Shown here: piece by piece, positions 7,778 to 16,187 of the stretch
Layout: each line of letters starts with the position of its first letter
How positions within the stretch are numbered: the first letter of the stretch is position 1
NCBI GenBank assembly: GCA_963716925.1
Contig: CAVQUX010000020.1
Location: 1 to 64,000 of the forward strand
Length of the DNA stretch: 64,000 bases
Source: DAISKN01 sp963716925
GTDB lineage: Bacteria > Acidobacteriota > Vicinamibacteria > Marinacidobacterales > SMYC01
Reading direction: 5' to 3'
The notes under the pieces: model-generated
Seen by the model: the letters and a program-made list of their open reading frames with translations, nothing else
What the model was told of the DNA's origin: nothing
The model's database searches: none
Made by a program: the position numbers and the translations under genes

Positions 7778-9199
7778 GTGCGTTCGAGGAGCTTCAAGCT
7801 GGGCGAGGAGACGGTGACTCTCCCCCGGGGGACCCGGGTGATTCTCAAGACCGAGCTGCGGGGAGAGGACGGTTTCCTTCACCGCGCTTCGACCCCCGCC
7901 ACCGTCCGGGATCTCTTCCACAACACGTACTTCCTGGAGACGGCGAGCGGCCGGAGACTCCAGGCGGAGCGCGATCAGATCCGGATGGCGCGCGAGGAGC
8001 TCCTCGCCGATCTCGGGACGAGGCAATGGGACTTCCGACGCTTGCGGGAAGCCGTCCGGTACGAAGCGGTCGTCGGAAGCCGGGCCTGGGGTCTCGCGGA
8101 CGAGGAGTCCGACGAGGACGTTCGCGGTTGGTTTCTCGCGCCCTTCGACGACGTCGTCGGGCTCTGGGAGCATCCCGATGAGATCCAGGACCCCGACACC
8201 GATGCGGCGTACTGGGAGATCGAGAAGCTCCTCTTTCAGGCTTTGCGGGCGGACGCGAACACTCTGGAGTGCCTCTGGTCCCCCTTTCCCAAGAAGCTGA
8301 CGCCGCTCGGGGAGAAGCTACTCGGCCTCCGGCACGCCTTCATCTCGATGAACGTCCTCGGAAGCTTCGGTCGCTACGCCGAGAGCCAGTTCCGGAAGAT
8401 CGAGCGCTCGGAGCGTCGCAATCAGGCGGTCGCCGAGCTCCTCGAGGCGATCGAGAGAAAAGGGATGTCCGACGCCGCGAGCGCGGCATCGTTTCTCCAG
8501 GAGAAAGGCTCCGCCGGTACCCTCGGCGGGGCGAAGGACGAGGTCAAAGCGGTCTACCGGTCCCTGTTCGACCGCGGGCTTCTTCCCCAGGCGACGTTCG
8601 ACGCTCTGGCTCGCGCCGTTGCCGAGGGACGGCGAAAGTCGCTGGAGCCCGCTCCCTATCGACCGAAGAACGCCTACAACCTCCTTCGACTCCTCCACTC
8701 GTGCCTGCATTGCCTTCGGACGGGAGAGCCTCTGATCGGGATCGAAGGGCCGCTCCGGGAGACCCTGATGGCGGTCAAGAAGCAGCGAGTGCCGCTCGCC
8801 GAGGTTCTCGAGCGCGCGCGCCTCCTGGCGGTAGAGATCGACGCAGAGGCGAAAGAGTCCAGGCTTCCGGAAAAGCCGGACTTCACGGCGGCGGACGATT
8901 TCCTGAAGCTCTGCCGCCGGGAGAGCGCCAAGCAAAGCATCGCCCTCGAGCCGGTGGCTTCCGCCCCGGTGAAGTCTGGCTCCGCACGAGAGGAGCTCTA
9001 TCCCACATTCTTCCGGCGGACGACTCCGCGGACGAGCTCCACGCGCTCGTCGGGGCCGAGGATTCCCGTCTCCGCCATTCGATGGTATTCCTCGACCGTG
9101 AAGCGGCGCTGCGCGACGGTTTCGAGAGCTTGCACCATATCGACATTCTACCTCCCTCCGTCTCGGAGAGACGAAAAGGAGGGATTCGATCCTCCCTGA
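7778..9199 (+). CDS. Predicted nucleotidyltransferase (COG3541/RlaP-like), unusual C-terminus
   Basis: A GTG start at 7778 follows a GGGAG site. Around residues 95-118, VVGSRAWGLADEESDEDVRG is the pol-beta-type nucleotidyltransferase signature of the COG3541 family (GSxxxGL...SDxDxRG). The middle contains helical segments with a LLRLLHSCLHCLRTGE motif typical of this family. The last ~65 codons, after about residue 405, are low-complexity Arg/Ser/Thr sequence and lie antisense to an Uma2 remnant, so the native protein probably ended near there and the tail is acquired. Substrate is unknown; some relatives accompany RNA ligases, but none is seen here. An XPB-Bax1 pair follows. Confidence 0.75.
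   Translation: MRSRSFKLGEETVTLPRGTRVILKTELRGEDGFLHRASTPATVRDLFHNTYFLETASGRRLQAERDQIRMAREELLADLGTRQWDFRRLREAVRYEAVVGSRAWGLADEESDEDVRGWFLAPFDDVVGLWEHPDEIQDPDTDAAYWEIEKLLFQALRADANTLECLWSPFPKKLTPLGEKLLGLRHAFISMNVLGSFGRYAESQFRKIERSERRNQAVAELLEAIERKGMSDAASAASFLQEKGSAGTLGGAKDEVKAVYRSLFDRGLLPQATFDALARAVAEGRRKSLEPAPYRPKNAYNLLRLLHSCLHCLRTGEPLIGIEGPLRETLMAVKKQRVPLAEVLERARLLAVEIDAEAKESRLPEKPDFTAADDFLKLCRRESAKQSIALEPVASAPVKSGSAREELYPTFFRRTTPRTSSTRSSGPRIPVSAIRWYSSTVKRRCATVSRACTISTFYLPPSRRDEKEGFDPP
8998..9138 (-). pseudogene. Uma2-family endonuclease N-terminal remnant
   Basis: The 46-codon frame from ATG 9138 contains VAQRRFTVEEYHRMAETGIL followed by GPDERVELVRG, the diagnostic start of Uma2 (DUF820) PD-(D/E)XK-like proteins of about 190 aa. 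It stops at TAG 8998 right after this N-terminal helix, and the catalytic domain is absent. It overlaps the tail of the nucleotidyltransferase gene on the opposite strand. Confidence 0.6.
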
Positions 9200-9254
9200 C
9201 CCCACTTGAACCCCGGGGAGGATTTTCCGGCTGGATCTCGTCTTCCCGGAAGAG

Positions 9255-10637
9255 ATGGCGATTGAAATCGAGTTCGACCGCGGCACCCTTCTCGTCCGGG
9301 GGCTTCCGCGCTCGGGAGTGGACGACCTCCCCGCGCGGTGGGATCCGCGCGTTCAAGCCCATCGGGCGCGAGCCATGGACTACGCGGAGCTCCAGCTGGG
9401 GTTGAAGCAGTCGTCACGCGCTTTCGACGACCGCGTCCCGCCGCCCGGAATGGCGGCGGCGAGGCCCGCGCCGTGGAAACCTATCGAGCTCCGGCCGTAT
9501 CAAGAGGCGGCCCTTCACGCGTGGAACGACGCCTCCCGGCGCGGCGTGGTCGTGCTCCCGACGGGCTCGGGAAAAACAAGGCTCGCTCTTTCGGCCATGG
9601 CGGAGAGCGGGCTCAGGACTCTATGCCTCGTTCCGACGAGAGCGCTTCTCACGCAGTGGCACGGGGCGGTCTCCGAGGCGTACGGGGGCCCGGTCGGCTG
9701 CCTCGGGGATTCCGAGCGGCGCCTGGCTCCGATCACCATCGCGACCTTCGAAAGCGCCTATCGCTACATGCACCGCATCGGAAACCGCTTCGAGCTCCTG
9801 GTGGTCGACGAGGCCCATCACTTCGGGGGCGGTCTCAAGGACGAGGCGCTCGAGATGGCGACCGCCCCTTCGCGGCTCGGTCTCACGGCGACTCCTCCCG
9901 AGCTCCGCCACGTCCGGGCCAAGCTCTCGGACCTCATCGGCCCCACCGTCTTCGAGCTCTCCGTCGCCGACCTCGCGGGGAGCTACCTCGCCCCCTTCGA
10001 TCGGGTAAGGCTCTTCGTCGATCTGACCCCCGACGAGCGCCGTTCTTACCAAGGCTGGCTCTCGATCTACCAGGAGCCCCTCGCCGAGTTCCGGCGCCTT
10101 CATCCCGGAGCCTCCTGGGAGTCCTTCCTGAGAGGAGCGGCGCGCTCCGAGAAGGGACGGCGCGCCATCGCCGCCTGGTCCCGCGCGCGGCGACTTCTCG
10201 CCTACCCGGAGGGGAAACGCAATCTCCTCGGATCTCTTCTCGAGAGGCACCGGGATTCCCGGGTGATGGTCTTCGTCGGCGACAACGAGACGGCCTACCG
10301 GGTCGCCCGCGAGCTCCTCATCATGCCCATCACCTGCGACATCCGCCGCAAGGAGCGGGCCTCGGTCCTCGAGAGATTCCGGGAGGGAGCGCTCAAAGCC
10401 CTCGTCTCGGCGCGCGTCCTGAACGAGGGGATCGACGTTCCGGACGCCGAGGTGGGAATCGTGGTCGCGGGGGCTCAGGGCGGGCGCGAGTACGTCCAGC
10501 GGGTCGGGCGCGTTTTGAGGCCGAGGGAGAAAAAGAGCGCTCTCGTCTACGAGCTGATCGTGCAGGGTACCGGGGAGGTCGGAAGATCGGCTCGGCGGGT
10601 GGAGGGTCTCGTTGGGGTACGCGCGGGTTCCCTTTAG
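9255..10637 (+). CDS. XPB/Rad25-like SF2 DNA helicase
   Basis: The 460-aa protein starts at ATG 9255 after GGAAGAG. LRPYQEAALHAW leads into Walker A LPTGSGKT (101-108), VPTRALLTQW, DEAH (185-188), LTATPP (210-215), and the C-terminal lobe with VSARVLNEGIDVPDAEVGIV and QRVGRVLRP. These are the hallmarks of short archaeal/bacterial XPB. XPB opens DNA during nucleotide excision repair. It overlaps the following Bax1-like nuclease by 26 bp, a pairing known from archaea and some bacteria in which Bax1 cuts the DNA that XPB unwinds. Confidence 0.88.
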   Translation: MAIEIEFDRGTLLVRGLPRSGVDDLPARWDPRVQAHRARAMDYAELQLGLKQSSRAFDDRVPPPGMAAARPAPWKPIELRPYQEAALHAWNDASRRGVVVLPTGSGKTRLALSAMAESGLRTLCLVPTRALLTQWHGAVSEAYGGPVGCLGDSERRLAPITIATFESAYRYMHRIGNRFELLVVDEAHHFGGGLKDEALEMATAPSRLGLTATPPELRHVRAKLSDLIGPTVFELSVADLAGSYLAPFDRVRLFVDLTPDERRSYQGWLSIYQEPLAEFRRLHPGASWESFLRGAARSEKGRRAIAAWSRARRLLAYPEGKRNLLGSLLERHRDSRVMVFVGDNETAYRVARELLIMPITCDIRRKERASVLERFREGALKALVSARVLNEGIDVPDAEVGIVVAGAQGGREYVQRVGRVLRPREKKSALVYELIVQGTGEVGRSARRVEGLVGVRAGSL

Positions 10638-11787
10638 GATCCGCTCCGGCACGGCGCGGATCGACTACCTCGGAGCGCACGACTACGGCTGGCTCGGAGT
10701 CCTTCTCGCCGAGTTCCACCGCTTCGAAGGACGGCGCTGGCGCGAGCTGGATGACCGGCTCCGGGAGCCCTTCGACATCCCCCTCGAGCCGATGAGATTC
10801 CAGGCGGCGATTCACGTGCTCCGGGGGCTTTTCGGAAGCACGGACGACGGCCGCCTCGACGCGGTCCGGGCGCGCAAAGAGCTCTTCGAGCTCTCGGCCC
10901 GGAGGACGGCGCCCCGCGGCGCGATTCTCGAGGAGGCCGCGGAAAGGCTCGGCGTTTCGGCGGAGACGCTCGAGGAAGCTCTCTTCGGCGACGTGCGGCA
11001 GGAGCGCCGGGTAAAGCCTCCCGCGCGAACCCTCACCCCGTCCGATCTCGCGCTCCGGGTGAACTCCCGCTTCGCCCAGGCCGTCGTTCGCGGCGCCTCC
11101 GAGGTCGAGGTCGAGGCCTACGAGAACGTGAGGAGCCTCGTCCGGCACGCGCGGCTTCGCGGCCTCCTCTGCGGCGTCGCCGCGAGCGACGCAGTCCGAA
11201 CGCGACTTTCGATCTCCGGCCCCTTCGCCCTCTTCCGGCACACGCTCGTCTATGGAAGAGCGCTCTCGGAGCTCGTGCCCCTTCTCGCCCGCGCTCCGCG
11301 ATTCTCCCTTTCCGCCCGCTGCCGGATCCACGGGGAGATGGTCCGATTCGTGGTGGAGTCGGGAGACCCTCTCTTCCCTTCCGAGAACCTCAGGCCGTTC
11401 GACAGCCGCGTCGAGGAAAGGTTCGCGCGGGACTTGGCGCGTCTCGCGCCCGACTGGCACGTGCTCCGGGAACCGGAGGCGGTTCCCGCTCTGGGAACGC
11501 TCATCTTCCCCGATTTTCTCCTCCTGCACCGTCTCAATCCAAGAAGGCGCTTTTGGGTCGAAATCGTCGGTTTCTGGACGCCGGAGTATGTTTCCAAGAA
11601 GCTCGAGACCCTGCGAGCGGCCCGAATCGATAACCTCATCCTCGTAATCGACGAGGCCCGGCGTTGCTCCGAGAGGGACATTCCTCCCGACGCACTCGTA
11701 GTGCGCTACCAAAAAAGAGTGGATGCCTCCAAACTGCTCCCGATCCTCGAGGACGGCGCAAATCGACCTGACCCGCAGGTGGGATGA
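10612..11787 (+). CDS. Bax1-like DUF790 nuclease, XPB partner
   Basis: A TTG at 10612 inside the end of the helicase gene gives 391 aa. DUF790/Bax1 features include EVEVEAYENVRSLVRHARLRG and a nuclease core with IFPDFLL (298-304) followed by FWVEIVGFWTPEYVSKKLET (314-333), i.e. a PD-(D/E)XK-like arrangement with D301, E317 and downstream lysines. Archaeal Bax1 is a structure-specific endonuclease that acts with XPB at repair bubbles. Tight coupling to the XPB gene supports the same role. Confidence 0.85.
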   Translation: MGYARVPFRIRSGTARIDYLGAHDYGWLGVLLAEFHRFEGRRWRELDDRLREPFDIPLEPMRFQAAIHVLRGLFGSTDDGRLDAVRARKELFELSARRTAPRGAILEEAAERLGVSAETLEEALFGDVRQERRVKPPARTLTPSDLALRVNSRFAQAVVRGASEVEVEAYENVRSLVRHARLRGLLCGVAASDAVRTRLSISGPFALFRHTLVYGRALSELVPLLARAPRFSLSARCRIHGEMVRFVVESGDPLFPSENLRPFDSRVEERFARDLARLAPDWHVLREPEAVPALGTLIFPDFLLLHRLNPRRRFWVEIVGFWTPEYVSKKLETLRAARIDNLILVIDEARRCSERDIPPDALVVRYQKRVDASKLLPILEDGANRPDPQVG

Positions 11788-11798
11788 GGACCGCTCCC

Positions 11799-12780
11799 CT
11801 ATGGCCGGAATCGAAGCAGGCTGTTGGTCTCCCAATCCACGACGAAAACGTCGCCGTGAGAGAGAACGATGCGGGCCGGGAGCGCGACTTCCGCCTCGCC
11901 GGTCAGCTGACCTGTCGCCCGGTCGAGGCGGAGGACCCTGCCGACGTAGCCTGGACGGCGCACCGCGGCCCAGATGGCATCGTCGGTGACGACGAGGCTG
12001 AAGACCTCGATCGTGTTCTCGAGCGCGAGCGAGACGCGCACGTCATCGGTGAACGGATCGACCGCCCACACGTGGTGGGGCCCCGCGCCCCAGACCATGC
12101 CGCTCGCGACGGTCATCGGGATCCCGCCGCCCACGTCAATCACGGCGATGACGGCACCCGTGGCCGGGTCGACCTTCGTCAAAGGCGTCGTGTCGCTGGA
12201 GAGCCAGACGGCCCACTCGTCGGCGATGAGCCCCATGTGGACGTTCGGAGCGAGAGCGACCGGGGTGGTGCTCACCACCCCGCCCGTTGCCGGATCGAGG
12301 GCGAGAAGAGCACCTCCCGGATCGATCATCCAGACCTTCCCACCCGCGCCCGCCAGCTCGCAGCAGAGGGGCGGCACCGCCGCGCCGAGCACGACGGCGC
12401 CGCTCGACGGGTCGAGAGCGGTGAGACGGGAATCTTCTGCGCGGGGGGTGTAGTGAGCGAGCCAAAGCAAGCCGCCGATATTGGAGACGCTGGCCGCCCA
12501 GGGTCCGACCTCGACGGTCGCCGTCTCCCGGTCGAGAAGAGGGTCGATCTGAGAGAGGACGCTCGATTCGTAGTGCGTGACCCAGAGACGTTCGTAGGCC
12601 AGAGCCACGCTGGAGGCCGCGGTGCCGCTGAGCGAGAATCGTCGCGACGGGGTGGAGCACGATTCCCGAGCTCTCGGGAGGTTGTCCCGCCGCAGGCGCG
12701 CCCACGCTCGGCGATACGAAGACCAGGAGGGTGACTCCGATCGCGGTGTGCCAATCGAAAGGGCGTCCCAATGCGCGCAC
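11799..12780 (-). pseudogene. Secreted YVTN/PQQ-like beta-propeller protein (frameshifted)
   Basis: The distal part (from GTG 12608) is a 269-aa repeat protein with blades such as KVWMIDPGGALLALDPATG and AVWLSSDTTPLTKVDPATGA, as in virginiamycin-B-lyase-like and YVTN propellers. A signal-peptide-like sequence in another frame starts at GTG 12780 (HTAIGVTLLVFVSPSVGAPA). Reading across one extra base near 12635 joins HPVATIL to LSGTAASSVALAYERLWVTH, a natural propeller start. The gene is therefore probably a single exported protein of ~325 aa with a frame break, real or an assembly error. Function beyond repeat-mediated binding is unknown. Confidence 0.6.
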
Positions 12781-13042
12781 TCCTAGACTATCGACAGGAA
12801 GATAGAACGCGTTCCTTTCGATTGTCAAGAAGAGCCCTCGGCAAACAGACGTTGACCCGTTGAGCCCCATGGCCTCGAGCGAGGCCGCCTTGAGACCGCG
12901 GTCGAGGCAACGGTCCAGCCAGAGGAGCACGTAGTACTCGAACATCCGGGATTCGCTACAATCCTCCCGCGGCGGCGCGACTCGAGCACCGGGAAGGCTC
13001 GTTGGCCTCGCATTTCGAACGTCAATCGGGGAGGCTCGTCAC

Positions 13043-13699
13043 GTGAAACCCAGGGAGGAGCGGCTCCTCTCCGTTCTGCGCCGACTCTCCCGCGAGACCC
13101 GCCGGGGGCGATACCGGACGGCTCCGGTCTACCAGGGGAACCCGGAGACCGCCTCTTCGCCCTTTCTCGAGCTCGTGAGCTGTCTCGTCAGCCAGAGGGT
13201 TCGGGACGAGCAGACGACCCGGGTCTGCGCCGAACTGTTTCGCGTCGCGAGGACTCCCCAGGAGTTCTTCTCGCTTCCTCTGAAGGAGCTCCAGCGAATC
13301 CTGCGCCCCGCGGGATTCTACCGACAGAAGTCGCGCCAGCTTCGAGCCCTGTCTCGTGCTGTGATCGAGCGCGGAGGAATGGTTCCCCGAACGAAGGAAG
13401 AGCTCATGGAGCTTCCGGGCATCGGTCCCAAGTGCGCCAACCTGGTGCTCGCCAACTCCTTCTCGAAACCAGCCATCGCCGTCGACACTCACGTCCACCG
13501 CATCTCCAACCGGATGGGATGGGTTTCAAGCGCCACCCCCGAGAGGACGGAAGAGCTCCTGACCCCTCTCGTGCCCGTGCGGTGGCGGTCGCGGGTGAAC
13601 GCGCTCCTCGTCGCTCACGGACAGCTGGTCTGCCGTCCGATCGGACCTCGATGTCCGGAGTGCGCCGTCGCCGAGTGGTGCCTGAGGCGATCGGTGTAA
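13043..13699 (+). CDS. nth: Endonuclease III (DNA glycosylase/AP lyase)
   Basis: GTG 13043 follows GGGGAGG and gives 218 aa, the usual length. The helix-hairpin-helix ELPGIGPKCANLVLA carries catalytic Lys130, and AVDTHVHRI carries Asp148. The C-terminal [4Fe-4S] cluster motif C-x6-C-x2-C-x5-C is complete (Cys197, 204, 207, 213). It removes oxidised pyrimidines and cleaves abasic sites in base excision repair. It lies near the XPB-Bax1 genes but on its own transcript. Confidence 0.95.
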   Translation: MKPREERLLSVLRRLSRETRRGRYRTAPVYQGNPETASSPFLELVSCLVSQRVRDEQTTRVCAELFRVARTPQEFFSLPLKELQRILRPAGFYRQKSRQLRALSRAVIERGGMVPRTKEELMELPGIGPKCANLVLANSFSKPAIAVDTHVHRISNRMGWVSSATPERTEELLTPLVPVRWRSRVNALLVAHGQLVCRPIGPRCPECAVAEWCLRRSV

Positions 13700-13707
13700 C
13701 CTCGCTC

Positions 13708-14595
13708 ATGAGCCCCCGCGATCTCTTCCTGTACGTGAGCTGCGTTCTGATCTGGGGAACCACCTGGCTCGCGATCAAGTACCAGCTCGGTTCCGTGCCG
13801 GTGGATGTCTCGGTCGCATACCGGTTCGGCCTCGCCGCGGCGATCCTCGTCGTCTACTGCCTCGGGCGCGGCGTTCCCCTGCGGTTCTCACGGAGAGCGC
13901 ACGGTTTCATGGCGCTCCAGGGATTCTTCCTGTTCGGGCTGAACTACGTATTGACCTATCACTCCGAGCGCTTCCTGTCCTCCGGCCTCACCGCGGTCGG
14001 TTTCACGGCGATCGTTTTTCTCAATATCCTCGGTACCCGGATCCTCTTCGGAACACCGATCACCCTTCCGGTGCTGAGCGGAGCCTTGCTCGGCGCCTTT
14101 GGCATCGCACTCGTTTTCTGGCGCGACCTCGGGGCCATCGATCCCTCGCGAAACGTGGCGCTCGGACTCGGGCTCATCCTCGGCGCGGCGGCGGTTTCCT
14201 CGATCGGAAATCTGCTGTCGGCCTGGAACCAGAGGCAGGGGCTTCCGATCCTTCCGTCCAACGCCTTCGGTATGGCCTATGGCGCTCTCTTCGTCAGCGG
14301 GCTCGCGCTCCTGAAGGGGGAGGAATTCTGGATCGATACGAGCGCATCCTATTTGCTGTCCCTCGTCTACCTGGCTCTGTTCGGAACGGTACTGGCGTTC
14401 GGCGCCTATCTGTCGCTTCTCGGCCGGATCGGGGCCGACAAGGCGGGCTACGCTTCGATCCTGTTTCCGCTGGTCGCGCTCGGTCTCTCGACCTGGGTCG
14501 AGGGGTTCGTGTGGCACGTCTCCACGGTCGTGGGTTTGTGCCTGAGTCTCGCCGGAAACGTCGTCATCTTGACGAAACGACGAAGACCGGCGTGA
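13708..14595 (+). CDS. EamA/DMT-family transporter
   Basis: ATG 13708 gives 295 aa with about ten hydrophobic segments in two EamA repeats. The first begins VSCVLIWGTTWLAIKYQLG, the family's WGtt signature; the second includes LALFGTVLAFGAYLSLL and ADKAGYASILFPLVAL, as in inner-membrane drug/metabolite exporters. The substrate cannot be predicted. The gene follows nth after 8 bp and may share its transcript. Confidence 0.88.
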   Translation: MSPRDLFLYVSCVLIWGTTWLAIKYQLGSVPVDVSVAYRFGLAAAILVVYCLGRGVPLRFSRRAHGFMALQGFFLFGLNYVLTYHSERFLSSGLTAVGFTAIVFLNILGTRILFGTPITLPVLSGALLGAFGIALVFWRDLGAIDPSRNVALGLGLILGAAAVSSIGNLLSAWNQRQGLPILPSNAFGMAYGALFVSGLALLKGEEFWIDTSASYLLSLVYLALFGTVLAFGAYLSLLGRIGADKAGYASILFPLVALGLSTWVEGFVWHVSTVVGLCLSLAGNVVILTKRRRPA

Positions 14596-14675
14596 ACCCG
14601 GGGCGTCGTTTGCGATACGCTCTTCACGGCATACAAGATCTCGACGCCTTGCGACCCGAAGAAGGAGGATCGAAC

Positions 14676-16112
14676 ATGCGGCGCTTTCTTCTCTTCCCAG
14701 TCCTCGGAGCCGTCCTCGCGGGCTCCCTCGTTACCGCGCAGGAGACGCCGACCGAGAAACAGGCGGCCCACGAAGTCCTGAGAAAGATGGGAGAGCTCGA
14801 GGCCTCACTCGACGTTCCCCGTCTCGTTCAGGATCTGACCCGGCCCAATCCCGAGCGGGACGGCGTCGTCGCGAGAGCGAAGGAGCTCATGGAGAAAGAG
14901 CTCCTCGATCTGAGCGATGCCATTACCCGCGATCCCGAGATCGGGTTTCAGGAGCATCGGGCGGTCGAGAAGCTCACCTCCTACCTCAAGCAGCGGGACT
15001 TCGAAGTGGAAATGGGGGTTTCGGGCCTCGAGACGGCTTTCATCGCCCGCTATCGACGGGGCACCGAAGGACCGAACCTCGGCGTCATTCTGGAGTACGA
15101 CGCGCTCCGCGGCACCGAGCGGGCGTTTCACGGCGACCAGCACAGCGCTCAGGGACCCGTCGGCATCGCCGCCGCGGTCGCGGTAGCGGAGTACCTCACG
15201 AGGACGCGGGCACCGGGAAACGTGGTGGTGTTCGGAGCGCCGGGCGAGGAGATGATGCCTCCGAACGCCAAGACCCAGATGTTCGAAGCGGGAGTGTTCG
15301 ATGGAATGGACATCCTGGTGAGGAGCCATGCGGTGAGCGCGACCTCGCGGCCCGCCCCCGGCTTCGGAACCTGCTGCCTCAACATCGACGGCGTGAAGTA
15401 CATCTTCAGCGGCGCCCCCGCCCATCAGATGGCGTCCTGGAACGGCCGCAACGCCGTCACCGCCGTCATCAAGCTCTTCGACAACATCGACAGCGTCCGC
15501 AGCAACATTCGGCCCGAGGCCCGGATCCAGGGCGTCATCACCGAGGGCGGGGCCGCCCCGAACGTCGTTCCGGACCGCGCGGTCGCGGATTTCTACGTTC
15601 GCTATCCCGACGCCGTCTACCTCGAGCAGGTCCGCGAGTTCACCGACAACGCCGCCCGCGCTGCCGCTCTCGCAACCGGCACGAAGGTCAAGATCGACCA
15701 CTATGGCACCGCCCGCGACGGCATCTCGGTCGCGACGCTCGCCGAGCTCGCCTTCGAGTACATGAAGCGCTACGGCGCCCGGGACGTCCTCGAAGAGCCG
15801 GGAAAACCCCAGGGCTACGAGGAGACGGGGAGCGTCTCGAGCGTCATTCCGGGAATCGGTTTCACGGCGAAGTCCTCGACGGCGCCGAACCATACCTACG
15901 AGATGGAAGCGGACACCTTGACCGAGGTGGGGCACCAGGGCTTTCAGGTCGACGCGCAGGCGATGGCGGCGCTTCTCTTCGACTTCGCGACCCATCCCGA
16001 GTACCGCGCCCAGGTGAAGCACGAGTTCGAGACCATCAAGACGCTCTTCGGCGAGTACCAGGAATCTCTGAGAAAAGCGTATCGCGTGCCGAACGTTCCC
16101 GAGCCGAAATAG
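14676..16112 (+). CDS. Secreted M20-family amidohydrolase (AbgB-like)
   Basis: ATG 14676 follows GAAGGAGGAT. The 478-aa product has a signal peptide (RRFLLFPVLGAVLAGSLVTA) and an M20 amidohydrolase body: DPEIGFQEHRAVEKLTSYL, ILEYDALRGTERAFHGDQHS, GAPGEEMMPP, and a C-terminal STAPNHTYEMEAD. The layout resembles the p-aminobenzoyl-glutamate hydrolase subunit group, which cleaves amides with metal ions. The conserved catalytic Glu pair of GEE is present. It probably works outside the cytoplasm with the following gamma-glutamyltransferase on peptide or amide substrates; that link is positional. Confidence 0.82.
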   Translation: MRRFLLFPVLGAVLAGSLVTAQETPTEKQAAHEVLRKMGELEASLDVPRLVQDLTRPNPERDGVVARAKELMEKELLDLSDAITRDPEIGFQEHRAVEKLTSYLKQRDFEVEMGVSGLETAFIARYRRGTEGPNLGVILEYDALRGTERAFHGDQHSAQGPVGIAAAVAVAEYLTRTRAPGNVVVFGAPGEEMMPPNAKTQMFEAGVFDGMDILVRSHAVSATSRPAPGFGTCCLNIDGVKYIFSGAPAHQMASWNGRNAVTAVIKLFDNIDSVRSNIRPEARIQGVITEGGAAPNVVPDRAVADFYVRYPDAVYLEQVREFTDNAARAAALATGTKVKIDHYGTARDGISVATLAELAFEYMKRYGARDVLEEPGKPQGYEETGSVSSVIPGIGFTAKSSTAPNHTYEMEADTLTEVGHQGFQVDAQAMAALLFDFATHPEYRAQVKHEFETIKTLFGEYQESLRKAYRVPNVPEPK

Positions 16113-16187
16113 ACGAGGTGAGCGGCGCCGCGAGGACCTCCCCGCCCGGTTTTGACTTTTCCCCCGCATACCGCGATCCTCTGCGCC

